Shown piece by piece: positions 26,646 to 34,717 of a DNA stretch of 64,000 nt. The translations under genes were made by a program, and so were the position numbers. The stretch lies in the NCBI RefSeq assembly GCF_009877435.1, contig NZ_WXEX01000008.1:121351-185350 (forward strand). The letters run 5' to 3'. A model generated the notes under the pieces. The model was given only the letters and a program-made list of their open reading frames with translations. It had not been told where the DNA came from and ran no database searches. This stretch comes from Heliomicrobium gestii (GTDB lineage Bacteria; Bacillota; Desulfitobacteriia; Heliobacteriales; Heliobacteriaceae). The stretch's first letter is position 1. Each line of letters begins with the position of its first letter.

Positions 26646-26844
26646 CTTGCTTTTCCAACCGCTGCAATTCCGCCAGGAGGACACGGAGGTTAATGTCATG
26701 CATCCGGGCGCCGCCTTCAATCGTCTCTGTGGCGGAACCCATGCATCCGAGGCAGCCCATCCCGTGGCGGGCCAGGATCTCGCCCGCTTCGGGGTATTCC
26801 TGAAGCAATGCCATCAACGACATGTCCTTGGTTATCTTTCCCAA
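26635..26844 (-). CDS. DUF1858 redox-disulfide-type small protein
   Basis: A 69-residue protein of the DUF1858 family, thought to be a small helical domain with a redox-active Cys pair. Visible is [17 protein letters not shown] followed by [17 protein letters not shown] with a CxxC. It starts with TTG behind a run of G (GGGGGGGACGAC). It stands alone between divergent rpmB and asp23, and its partner is unknown. Confidence 0.8.
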   Translation of the reverse strand: MGKITKDMSLMALLQEYPEAGEILARHGMGCLGCMGSATETIEGGARMHDINLRVLLAELQRLEKQGPA

Positions 26845-26929
26845 GTCGTCCCCCCCTTAACATCATTTGCTTCCTGCCATCTTATTCTCCAATGGCGGCA
26901 AGAATTCCTTTTTCATCGCGTCCAAGATC

Positions 26930-26958
26930 TTGCCAAAGGGCAATCTATCTGTTAGACT
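26930..26958 (+). promoter_or_regulatory. Promoter of rpmB
   Basis: TTGCCA (26930-26935), a 17-base spacer and TAGACT (26953-26958), about 40 bases before the rpmB start codon. Moderate match to the sigma-A consensus. Confidence 0.6.
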
Positions 26959-26996
26959 GTAATAGTGATTTTTTTCAAGCCCAAGGAGGTGGAATC

Positions 26997-27188
26997 ATGT
27001 CACGGAAATGCGCCATTTGTGGCAAAGGGGTTCAAACAGGGATGCAAGTCAGTCACTCCCACATCCGCACCAAACGCACCTGGTCCCCTAACCTCCAGCG
27101 CGTTCGCGCGGTTGTCAAGGGTGCGCCCGTTCGTCTGAATGTTTGTACCCGCTGCCTCCGTTCGGGCAAAGTTCAGCGTTCCGTCTAA
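26997..27188 (+). CDS. rpmB: 50S ribosomal protein L28
   Basis: 63 residues beginning [20 protein letters not shown], the L28 signature, with two CxxC pairs (CAIC and CTRC) for zinc. AAGGAGGTGGAATC precedes the ATG. It is a single gene with its own promoter and terminator, on the strand opposite to all its neighbours, as in Bacillus where it is also divergent from asp23. Confidence 0.96.
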   Translation: MSRKCAICGKGVQTGMQVSHSHIRTKRTWSPNLQRVRAVVKGAPVRLNVCTRCLRSGKVQRSV

Positions 27189-27229
27189 CCAACCGCAACG
27201 CCTGTGGTTGCTGATAACCCCGAAGCGTC

Positions 27230-27262
27230 AAGTCCTTTGACCATCAGGTCAAAGGACTTTTT
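27230..27262 (+). terminator. Rho-independent terminator of rpmB
   Basis: AAGTCCTTTGACC-ATCA-GGTCAAAGGACTT followed by TTTG: a perfect 13-bp stem with a 4-base loop. Confidence 0.92.
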
Positions 27263-27323
27263 GCGTTTTCGCGGCGCTCTGGCCTTTATCCCCTTGTTCA
27301 AAGGCAGGTTGCGGGCAGGCGGA

Positions 27324-28229
27324 CTACTCCGCCTTGCACCGCAGTTCCTGTTCCCAAGCCTGCAACTCATCAGGCCCAAAATAGTGAGCCTGGCTGCAAA
27401 AATGGCAGCATACCTCGGCGCCCCCTTGGGTCTCGCGCATATCAGCCAACTCATCAGCGCCCAAGCTCTTCAGGAGCACAGCCACCCGCTCGCGGTCACA
27501 GCCGCAGAAATACTCCGGCTGATAGGAGGCGAGCACCTTCGGCTCCATACCCTCCAGCAAATCCTCCATCAGATCGCAGGCGTTCTTTCCCGTCGACCAG
27601 TACTGGCTGATCGGACCGATCCGGGCGATCCGCGCCTCTAACTGATCGATCATGGTGTCATCAGCGCCAGGCATCAGTTGGAGCATAAAGCCGCCGGCCG
27701 ACATGACCGATCCGTCCACATCGACGAGGACCCCCAGGGCGACGGCGCTCGGCGTCTGTTCAGAGATGAGGAAGTAGCGCGTAAGATCCTCGGCGATCTC
27801 TCCCGAGACGAGTTCCGCCGAACCGGTGTAGGCTTCTTTCAGCCCCATGTCCCGCGTGACATGGATATGGCCTTGACGGCCCACAGCGCCGCCCACGTCC
27901 AGCTTCCCTTCCGCTGTCGGCGGCAGTTCCAGTTCGGGATGCTGCACATAGCCACGCACCCGCCCCTTGGCGTCCCCTTGCGCGACCACCGCCCCGAGGG
28001 GGCCGTCGCCGAGGATGCGCAAGGTCATCTTCTCATCGTTTTTTTGCAGCGCCCCCAACAAGGCCGCCGCTGTCAAGGCCCGGCCCAGAGCAGCGGTCGG
28101 AACCGGCCAGGTTCCGTGCAGTTCGCGAGCCCTGCCGGCCAGCTCTGTCGTCCGGGCGCAGATCAAGCGCACCATGCCCTCCTGGGCCGTCGCCCGGATC
28201 AGTTCATCACCCTTCGTCGTGACACCCAT
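27324..28229 (-). CDS. hslO: Redox-regulated chaperone Hsp33
   Basis: Holdase activated by oxidative unfolding. 301 residues, usual length. The C-terminal zinc centre is intact: CGC at 242-244 and CCHFC at 274-278, giving CxC and CxxC. The N-terminal domain shows GDGPLGAVVAQGDAKGRVRGYV. It lies after the riboflavin cluster, separated by 36 bases from the kinase gene, so it may be co-transcribed. Confidence 0.95.
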   Translation of the reverse strand: MGVTTKGDELIRATAQEGMVRLICARTTELAGRARELHGTWPVPTAALGRALTAAALLGALQKNDEKMTLRILGDGPLGAVVAQGDAKGRVRGYVQHPELELPPTAEGKLDVGGAVGRQGHIHVTRDMGLKEAYTGSAELVSGEIAEDLTRYFLISEQTPSAVALGVLVDVDGSVMSAGGFMLQLMPGADDTMIDQLEARIARIGPISQYWSTGKNACDLMEDLLEGMEPKVLASYQPEYFCGCDRERVAVLLKSLGADELADMRETQGGAEVCCHFCSQAHYFGPDELQAWEQELRCKAE

Positions 28230-28265
28230 CGTCGTGCTCTGTCTTCCTTTCCAACCCTTGCAGGT

Positions 28266-29201
28266 CTACATACTTTCAGTGAGCCCAATCTGCTCCAGGG
28301 TTACGCCCCAGCCGCCTGTGCGAACAGAGACGTCCCGCTCAACCGCCGAGGCTGGATAAACATCGGGAAGCCCCACCGGCAACACCGTATCGGCGCCGCT
28401 CTTCTGAGACTGTTCGAGGGCCGCTGCCACAGCGCTCGCCGCCGCGACGCAGGCCGCCGGGACAGGCCGTCCATGGCAGATCCCCGCCGCCACGACAGCA
28501 GCGAAGAGATCGCCCGTTCCGTAAGCGGACCAGGGGATGGCGTCGACGCCGACCTCCCAGGCCTCGTCCCGTCCGAGGGCAAGGGCGTAGATGCGACTGT
28601 TTTTTCGCCGCCAACCGGTGACGATCACCCACTGGGGCCCAGGCGCCGGTGACGGGGAGCCCAAGGCTGGCGTGGCGGTCAACAATCGACGAGCCGCCGC
28701 CATGATCACCTCTTCGCTGCGATCGGTTGCCGCCGGATCCATCCCGGCCAGCTTCAACGCCTCGAAAGGATTCGGCGTGACCACCTGGGCCAGCGGCAGC
28801 AGGCGCTCTCGCACGATGTCGGTGACTTCCGGTGTGACATAGAGTCCGTGGGGATCATCGCCCAGCACCGGATCAAGCAGATAGGGGAGCGATCCTCGCG
28901 CCGCCATCCGGCGAGCAAGCCAATCAGCCAGAATCTCTCCCTGACCGGCCGAACCGAGATACCCGCTCAGGATGAGGTCGGCCTCTGTCTCCTCCAGGGA
29001 ACGCAACAGGCCATAGAAAAGGGGCGATGGCACGACGCCGCCCCGCCGGGGGCGGACAGCGCCGTGAGCGCCCAGCATGACCGTATGGACCGGATAAGGC
29101 TCTACCCGGCAGGCGAGGAGTCCGGCGATGACAGCCGAATTGCCGACAAACCCCCGGGCCACCATGCTCTGCACGGTGATGGTTGCAGGAACCCGTTGCA
29201 T
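28266..29201 (-). CDS. Pyridoxal kinase-like PfkB/ribokinase-fold kinase
   Basis: 311-residue kinase of the pyridoxal/HMP-kinase group of the ribokinase superfamily. Visible are SMVARGFVGNSAVIAGL near the start, LLDPVLGDDPHGLYV, VTPNPFEALKLAG and the anion-hole motif YGTGDLFAAVV with its catalytic Asp. These match pyridoxal kinase (PdxY-like) best. The ATG at 29201 has GGTGG 8 bases upstream; a GTG four codons earlier overlaps the ribH stop. It is the fifth gene behind the FMN riboswitch, an unusual place for vitamin B6 salvage, so the substrate should be treated as probable. Confidence 0.78.
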   Translation of the reverse strand: MQRVPATITVQSMVARGFVGNSAVIAGLLACRVEPYPVHTVMLGAHGAVRPRRGGVVPSPLFYGLLRSLEETEADLILSGYLGSAGQGEILADWLARRMAARGSLPYLLDPVLGDDPHGLYVTPEVTDIVRERLLPLAQVVTPNPFEALKLAGMDPAATDRSEEVIMAAARRLLTATPALGSPSPAPGPQWVIVTGWRRKNSRIYALALGRDEAWEVGVDAIPWSAYGTGDLFAAVVAAGICHGRPVPAACVAAASAVAAALEQSQKSGADTVLPVGLPDVYPASAVERDVSVRTGGWGVTLEQIGLTESM

Positions 29202-29205
29202 CGGA

Positions 29206-29676
29206 TCAGCCACCGATGTTGCGCATCAGGTTCGCCATCTCGATGGCCGACATGGCGGCGTCCCATCCCTTGTTGCCGGCCTTTGTGCCCGCCCGCTCGA
29301 TGGCCTGCTCGATCGTGTCCGTCGTGACCACCCCGAAGATGGTGGGAACGCCCGATTGGAGGCCCACCTGGGCGACCCCTTTGGACACCTCGCTGCAGAC
29401 ATAGTCGAAATGGGGTGTGGCGCCTCGGATCACAGCGCCGAGACAGATGACGGCGTCATAGCCCTTGGCGGTGAGCTTTTTGGCCACCAGGGGGATCTCA
29501 AAAGCGCCGGGCACCCAGGCGACATGGACATCCTGCTCCGCTACACCGTGGCGTTGCAAGGCGTCCTGAGCGCCGGAAAGCAGCTTGGAGGAGATGAATT
29601 CGTTGAAGCGGGATACGACGATGGCGAATTTCAATCCCTGGCCGATCAGATGACCTTCATAGACAGTGCCTGCCAT
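29206..29676 (-). CDS. ribH: 6,7-dimethyl-8-ribityllumazine synthase
   Basis: Penultimate step of riboflavin synthesis, condensing the butanone phosphate and the aminouracil. 156 residues, starting [20 protein letters not shown], with [34 protein letters not shown] and [18 protein letters not shown], all typical active-site stretches. It lies 49 bases after ribBA. Confidence 0.97.
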   Translation of the reverse strand: MAGTVYEGHLIGQGLKFAIVVSRFNEFISSKLLSGAQDALQRHGVAEQDVHVAWVPGAFEIPLVAKKLTAKGYDAVICLGAVIRGATPHFDYVCSEVSKGVAQVGLQSGVPTIFGVVTTDTIEQAIERAGTKAGNKGWDAAMSAIEMANLMRNIGG

Positions 29677-29725
29677 GGATGGATCGACTCCTTCTCTTCT
29701 AAAATCATGGGATGAGTCTGCTGGT

Positions 29726-30919
29726 TTAGAGCATATGACCCAATTTTTCTTCCTTTGTCTTCAGGTAGCGCTCGTTTTCGGGCACACAGTCGATGACGAT
29801 CGGCACCCGTTCGACGACGGAGAGACCATAGCCTTCCAGCCCTTTGATCTTGCGCGGGTTGTTGGTCATGAGCCGGATCTTGTTCAGCCCCAGGTCGGCG
29901 AGGATCTGGGCGCCGGTGCCGTAATCGCGCAGGTCGGCGGGGAAACCGAGCATCTCATTGGCCTGAACGGTGTCGGCGCCCATATCCTGGAGTTTGTAGG
30001 CGCGGATCTTATTGACCAGGCCGATGCCGCGGCCCTCCTGGCGCATGTAGAGGACGACGCCGCGGCCCTCCTCTTCAATCCGCCGCAGCGCGCTGGCCAA
30101 CTGGTCGCCGCAGTCGCAGCGTTTGGAGCCGAGCACATCGCCGGTGAGGCATTCCGAGTGGACCCGGACGAGAACAGGTTTCTCGTCGTCTTGCCGTTCC
30201 CCTTTGACGATGGCCAGGTGGCCTTCGCCGTCGAGGAGGCTCTCATAGGCGACGGCCGTAAAATCGCCGTACTTGGTGGGCAGCTTGATCGTCTCCACCC
30301 GCCGGATCAGTTTTTCCGTCCGGCGACGGTATTCGATCAGATCGGCGATGGTGATGATCTTGATGTTATGTTTTTCGGCAAAGGGAAGCAGTTCGGGAAC
30401 ACGGGCCATCGTGCCGTCATCGGCCATGACCTCACAGATCACGCCGGCCGGATAGAGACCGGCCATCCGCGCCAGGTCGACAGCGGCTTCCGTGTGTCCC
30501 GCCCGCACCAGCACGCCGCCTTCCCGGGCGCGCAAGGGGAAGATATGGCCCGGTTTGCGCAGGTCTTCGGGCTTTGTCTTGGCGTCGAGGAGGATTTGAA
30601 CCGTCTGGTGGCGCTCAAAAGCCGAGATGCCGGTGGTGCACGATGTGGCGTCGACGGAAACGGTAAAGGCCGTCTGCATGCGGTCCGTATTGTCCCGCAC
30701 CATCGGGTGGATCTCCAGCGCATCGAGCCGTTCTCCCGTCATGGGAACGCAGATCAAGCCCCGGCCATAGGTCGCCATAAAATTGATCGCTTCCGGCGTG
30801 GCTTTTTCGGATGCCATCAACAGGTCGCCTTCATTCTCCCGGTCCTCGTCGTCGACGACGATGATCATGCGGCCGTCGCGAATGTCCTGAATGGCTTCCT
30901 CGATCGTGCTGAATGCCAT
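29726..30919 (-). CDS. ribBA: Bifunctional DHBP synthase / GTP cyclohydrolase II
   Basis: Two-domain riboflavin enzyme of 397 residues. The N-terminal half (RibB) makes 3,4-dihydroxy-2-butanone 4-phosphate, with [13 protein letters not shown] and HTEAAVDL motifs; the C-terminal half (RibA) opens GTP, with the zinc site [15 protein letters not shown] and the [10 protein letters not shown] loop. The ATG at 30919 is preceded by AGAGGTGAGTCCC; an upstream GTG overlaps that site. It follows ribE by 12 bases. Confidence 0.97.
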   Translation of the reverse strand: MAFSTIEEAIQDIRDGRMIIVVDDEDRENEGDLLMASEKATPEAINFMATYGRGLICVPMTGERLDALEIHPMVRDNTDRMQTAFTVSVDATSCTTGISAFERHQTVQILLDAKTKPEDLRKPGHIFPLRAREGGVLVRAGHTEAAVDLARMAGLYPAGVICEVMADDGTMARVPELLPFAEKHNIKIITIADLIEYRRRTEKLIRRVETIKLPTKYGDFTAVAYESLLDGEGHLAIVKGERQDDEKPVLVRVHSECLTGDVLGSKRCDCGDQLASALRRIEEEGRGVVLYMRQEGRGIGLVNKIRAYKLQDMGADTVQANEMLGFPADLRDYGTGAQILADLGLNKIRLMTNNPRKIKGLEGYGLSVVERVPIVIDCVPENERYLKTKEEKLGHML

Positions 30920-30931
30920 GGGACTCACCTC

Positions 30932-31606
30932 TCAATATCCATTTTCCAGCAAAAACTCACGGGTCAGAGGGGATGCTTTCCCCCCCGCCCCGGCGCCGCC
31001 CGATTCGGCCGAGGGAATCCGGCCTGTGAGCAGTCGTTCCACATACTTGCCGATCACGTCGGCCTCCAGGTTGACCTTCTGTCCGGGCTTCTTCAGCCCC
31101 AGCGTCGTCAGCCCCGCCGTATGGGGGATCAACGATACAGTGAAGGCCGCGTCAAAGACATCGACGACAGTCAAACTGATGCCGTCAATGGCGATGGAAC
31201 CCTTCGGGATGACATAGCGCAGCAGTTCCGGCGGCGCGGCGATCTCCGTGACGACGGCGATGTCGACGCGCTCCTGACCGCCGATGACGCCGACGGCGTC
31301 GACATGGCCCGAGACGATATGTCCGCCCAGTCGATCGCCGGCGCGGACAGCCCGCTCCAGGTTGACCCGGTGTCCCGGTCGAAGCTCGGCCAGGGCGGTG
31401 CGATCGAGCGTCTCGGCCATCACATCGGCCGTAAAACCGTTCCCGTCAAAACGGACGACGGTCAGGCAAATGCCGTTGACAGCGATGGAATCACCCAGTT
31501 TGACATCTCCGACGACTGTTTTCGCTTCGATTTCAAGCTTGGCTGAGCGCGCGCCCCGGGCGATGGCCCGAACGACGCCCAGTTCCTCTACGATTCCGGT
31601 AAACAC
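30932..31606 (-). CDS. ribE: Riboflavin synthase alpha chain
   Basis: Dismutates two lumazines to riboflavin. 224 residues formed by two homologous lumazine-binding barrels; the first begins MFTGIVEELGVV with SIAVNGICLTV, the second repeats SIAIDGISLTVV. The start is GTG behind GGAGGTGAGGCC. It overlaps the 3' end of ribD by 19 bases, so the two are coupled. Also called ribC in Bacillus naming. Confidence 0.96.
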   Translation of the reverse strand: MFTGIVEELGVVRAIARGARSAKLEIEAKTVVGDVKLGDSIAVNGICLTVVRFDGNGFTADVMAETLDRTALAELRPGHRVNLERAVRAGDRLGGHIVSGHVDAVGVIGGQERVDIAVVTEIAAPPELLRYVIPKGSIAIDGISLTVVDVFDAAFTVSLIPHTAGLTTLGLKKPGQKVNLEADVIGKYVERLLTGRIPSAESGGAGAGGKASPLTREFLLENGY

Positions 31607-32772
31607 GGCCTCACCTCCTGCAACACCCCTTCAAGCAGCCAGTCGTCACCGACAGGGGTCATGGCGCATTTTTGCAAAGGGCGAGCCCCCGCCATGAGGG
31701 CCGCTCCAGTCCCGCCCACAGGCGATGGCGCCCCTTCTCCGCCGACGATCTTCGGCGCGAGGAAGACAGCCACCTGATCAGCCAGGTTTGCGTCCAAAAA
31801 GGCGCCGTGGACGCAGGCGCCGCCTTCTACCAGCAGCGAGGTGACGCCATCACAGGCCAGCCGGTTCAACAGATAGGTCAAGTCGACTCGACCAGCGACG
31901 TCAGCGGGACAGGACAAGACCGATGCGCCCGCCTGCTCCAGCGCTGACACCCGCTCCCCCGGCGCCGCCTCGGTGACGGCGATGATGGTCTTCGCCTCCG
32001 GCGAGAGGACCTTTGCCGTCACCGGCGTCCGGGCGGCGCTGTCGACGATGACGCGGAGGGGGTTCCGCCGCAGCGATGCCTTCCCCGCCGCTTCCACCGG
32101 GCCATCGTTCGAATCGGCCCTTTCCGACAGGCGAACGGTCAACTGGGGATCATCGGCCAGCACCGTGCCGATGCCGACCAGGATGGCATCCAGTCGCTGG
32201 CGCCACTCGTGGACCTTGCCCCGCGCCGCTGCGCCGCTGACCCAGCGGCTGTCGCCGGAAGCGGCCGCGATCTTTCCATCGGCCGTCATGGCCCACTTGA
32301 GCAGGACCCAGGGGCGCTTGCGCGTCACCCAGGTGAAAAAGGACTGGTTGATGGCCGTGGCCGCATCAGCCATCACCCCCACCTCCACCTCAATCCCGGC
32401 CTCCCGCAGCCTGGCAAAGCCCGTGCCCGCCACCTGGGGGTTGGGGTCGGGCACAGCGGCGACGACCCGCGTGACGCCGGCAGCGATGATCGCTTCGGTG
32501 CAAGGGGGGGTTCGGCCATGATGGTTGCACGGTTCGAGGGTGACGTAAAGGGTCCCGCCGCGGGCAGCCTCACCGGCCTGGCGCAAGGCGTGGACCTCCG
32601 CATGGGGCGTGCCGGCTTTCTGGTGATATCCTTCTCCGACAATGCGCCCTCCCTGGGTGATCACCGAACCGACGACGGGATTGGGACTCGTCCGCCCCAA
32701 GGCCAGGGCGGCCAGTTCCAGCGCGCGGCCCATAAAGGCCTGATCTTCGATCATCAATACAATCACCACCAC
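31588..32772 (-). CDS. ribD: Riboflavin biosynthesis deaminase/reductase
   Basis: Bifunctional second and third enzyme of the pathway. The N-terminal deaminase domain has the zinc motif HAEVHAL with PCNHHGRTPPC; the C-terminal reductase domain has KWAMTADGKIA and LVEGGACVHGAF. Length 394 residues from a GTG at 32772; other in-frame GTG, TTG and ATG codons follow within six codons and the exact start is uncertain. First gene after the FMN riboswitch terminator. Confidence 0.95.
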   Translation of the reverse strand: MVVIVLMIEDQAFMGRALELAALALGRTSPNPVVGSVITQGGRIVGEGYHQKAGTPHAEVHALRQAGEAARGGTLYVTLEPCNHHGRTPPCTEAIIAAGVTRVVAAVPDPNPQVAGTGFARLREAGIEVEVGVMADAATAINQSFFTWVTRKRPWVLLKWAMTADGKIAAASGDSRWVSGAAARGKVHEWRQRLDAILVGIGTVLADDPQLTVRLSERADSNDGPVEAAGKASLRRNPLRVIVDSAARTPVTAKVLSPEAKTIIAVTEAAPGERVSALEQAGASVLSCPADVAGRVDLTYLLNRLACDGVTSLLVEGGACVHGAFLDANLADQVAVFLAPKIVGGEGAPSPVGGTGAALMAGARPLQKCAMTPVGDDWLLEGVLQEVRPCLPES

Positions 32773-32780
32773 TCTCCAAG

Positions 32781-32814
32781 AAAACGAAAAACCCCGGGGT
32801 TAGTTTCCCCGGGG
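32781..32814 (-). terminator. Terminator of the FMN riboswitch expression platform
   Basis: On the minus strand CCCCGGGG-AAACTAA-CCCCGGGG is followed by TTTTTCGTTTT. It lies between the aptamer and ribD, where FMN binding would favour it and stop transcription. Each arm is also self-complementary. Confidence 0.88.
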
Positions 32815-32901
32815 ATACAGAAACAACACTTTGACCGAAACCTTAGCAATGGCAGGACAAAGTAAGGACAAGCTGCCTGATCCACCGACAGCCGCCTTTT
32901 T

Positions 32902-33015
32902 GTTTCCCTTTCCCATCCAGACTGTACTGTCGGCCCCGGAATCACACCGGATCTGCCCCGAAGGGCTCGCGGGCTTTACCGCCGGTAGGGAATTGCACCC
33001 CTCCCCAAGGAAAAC
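32902..33015 (-). promoter_or_regulatory. FMN riboswitch (RFN element)
   Basis: The conserved blocks appear in order on the minus strand: GGGGAGGGGTGCAATTCCC, ACCGGCGGTAAAGCCCGCGA, GCAGATCCGGTGTGATTCCG, GCCGACAGTACAGTCTGGAT. The closing P1 helix pairs GTTTTCCTT (33007-33015) with AAGGGAAAC (32902-32910) with one G-U pair. It precedes the riboflavin genes and a terminator, indicating transcription attenuation by FMN. Confidence 0.96.
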
Positions 33016-33048
33016 ACTGATTCAATTGTGATTGGGATGTTGTGATTG

Positions 33049-33077
33049 ATTATACCAATGGACGCGAATCCTGTCAA
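33049..33077 (-). promoter_or_regulatory. Consensus promoter of the riboflavin operon
   Basis: On the minus strand TTGACA (33072-33077), 17 bases, TATAAT (33049-33054), both perfect. The -35 element overlaps the rpe stop codon. Transcription would begin about 30 bases before the riboswitch. Confidence 0.9.
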
Positions 33078-33736
33078 AGGGTGAGCGCCGCCGCCCGCAG
33101 ACATGCCACCTCGGCTTGCGGAGCAGGGGCGCCAAAGAGGGCTGAACCGGCCACCAAAACATCGGCGCCCGCCTGGACGACCTGAGGCGCTGTCGTCCTG
33201 TTGACGCCGCCGTCAACCTGAATCTCAAAGGCCAGACCCCGTTCCTGGCGGCATCGGGCCAAGTCTTCGATCTTGGTCAGGGCGCTGTTGATGAATTTCT
33301 GACCGCCAAAGCCCGGGTTGACCGACATGACCAGGACGAGATCGACCATATCGAGGACACAGGCCAGGCTCTGCCAGGGCGTCGCCGGGTTGAGGGCCAC
33401 ACCGGCCCGGGCGCCCTTTTCCTTGATCAGCGACAGGGTGCGGTGCAGGTGGGCGCAGGCCTCCTGATGGACCGTGATCAGGTCGGAACCGGCGCGAATA
33501 AAATCGGGGATGTACCGGTCGGGATTCTCAATCATCAGGTGGGTGTCAAAGACCATCTGGCTGCGCTCGCGCAGGGCGGCGACAACGAGGGGGCCGATGG
33601 TGATGTTGGGCACGAAGTGACCGTCCATCACATCGATGTGCAGGTACTCGGCGCCGCCCGCTTCAACGGCGGCCACCTGGGCGCCCAGGTGGGCAAAGTC
33701 GGCCGACAGGATCGACGGCGCAATCTTGATCGTCAT
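33074..33736 (-). CDS. rpe: Ribulose-phosphate 3-epimerase
   Basis: TIM-barrel enzyme interconverting ribulose 5-phosphate and xylulose 5-phosphate. 220 residues with APSILSADFAHL, HIDVMDGHFVPNITIGP (catalytic Asp and metal ligand His), FDTHLMIENP, VMSVNPGFGGQKF and VDGGVN. Its ATG overlaps the rsgA stop as ATGA. Last gene of the long def-to-rpe operon. Confidence 0.97.
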   Translation of the reverse strand: MTIKIAPSILSADFAHLGAQVAAVEAGGAEYLHIDVMDGHFVPNITIGPLVVAALRERSQMVFDTHLMIENPDRYIPDFIRAGSDLITVHQEACAHLHRTLSLIKEKGARAGVALNPATPWQSLACVLDMVDLVLVMSVNPGFGGQKFINSALTKIEDLARCRQERGLAFEIQVDGGVNRTTAPQVVQAGADVLVAGSALFGAPAPQAEVACLRAAALTL

Positions 33737-34659
33737 GATTTTCTTCCTTTCGGGGCTTGCCGTTCCCGCTCGATCAACTCATTCAGGAACATCAGGTAGT
33801 GGTTGTAGCGTTGCCGGTGAATCCGGCCCGCTTCAAGCGCCTCGATGACGGCGCAATCGGGCTCTGTCCGGTGGAGACAGTCGGCGAAGCGGCAATGGCC
33901 CAGATGGGTTGCCATCTCCGGGAAAAACTCGGCCAAATCCTGAGCCGGCAGATCGGGCAGATAGAGGGTGGAAAAGCCCGGCGTATCGGCGACCAGGGCG
34001 TCTGAGGCCAGTTGGATCAGTTCCACATGGCGGGTGGTGTGACGTCCACGGCCGATCTTGACGCTCACATCGCCCGTCTTGAGGGAAAGGCCCGGCGCAA
34101 GGGCATTGAGCAGGGTCGACTTGCCCGCCCCCGACGGTCCCGCCACAACGGAGATCCGGTCTTCCAGAAGATCTTTCAGCCCTTCCAAATGGTCACCCTG
34201 GCGAGCCGAGAGCACAAACTGATCGATCGAGAGTGCCTTGTAGAGGGCCTGAACCTGGGCGACCCGTTCCGGCGGCGCGATGTCCGCCTTGTTCCAGACG
34301 AGGACGGGCCGGATGCCGGCATGAGCGGCCAGGAGGAGCAACCGGTCGACGAGGACAAAATCGGGGTCGGGCGACGCCAGGGCGAAGACCAGCAGCACCT
34401 GGTCCACATTGGCCACCGGCGGTCGCAGCAGTTCGTTCCGCCGGGGGAGGGTCCTTTCAATGACCCCTTTTTCCCCCTCGATCACGCAAAGGCGCACTCG
34501 ATCGCCAGGCAAAAAGACGCGGTCATCGCCTTTCAGCCGGTGCTTTCCCCGCAAGGAGCAGGTGTACAGCCTGCCGTCGGCGAGGACATAGTAAAAACCG
34601 CTGTATCCTTTGATGATCGTTCCTTCCGTCTCCCTTTGGTTCAAACGAGGCTCCTCCAT
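33733..34659 (-). CDS. rsgA: Ribosome small subunit-dependent GTPase A
   Basis: Circularly permuted GTPase aiding late 30S assembly. 308 residues: N-terminal OB fold (about 10-75), then NKADIAPP (G4), GPSGAGKSTLLNAL (G1), DTPGFSTL (G3) in the permuted order, and a C-terminal zinc knuckle with Cys and His in HLGHCRFADCLHRTEPDCAV. AAGGTGGAGTA precedes the ATG. Sits after prkC as in Bacillus, where PrkC phosphorylates RsgA. Confidence 0.96.
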   Translation of the reverse strand: MEEPRLNQRETEGTIIKGYSGFYYVLADGRLYTCSLRGKHRLKGDDRVFLPGDRVRLCVIEGEKGVIERTLPRRNELLRPPVANVDQVLLVFALASPDPDFVLVDRLLLLAAHAGIRPVLVWNKADIAPPERVAQVQALYKALSIDQFVLSARQGDHLEGLKDLLEDRISVVAGPSGAGKSTLLNALAPGLSLKTGDVSVKIGRGRHTTRHVELIQLASDALVADTPGFSTLYLPDLPAQDLAEFFPEMATHLGHCRFADCLHRTEPDCAVIEALEAGRIHRQRYNHYLMFLNELIERERQAPKGRKS

Positions 34660-34717
34660 TACTCCACCTTACTCTTGGACCTTACTTGTGCCCTGACTAA
34701 ACCTTTATCTATGACCC

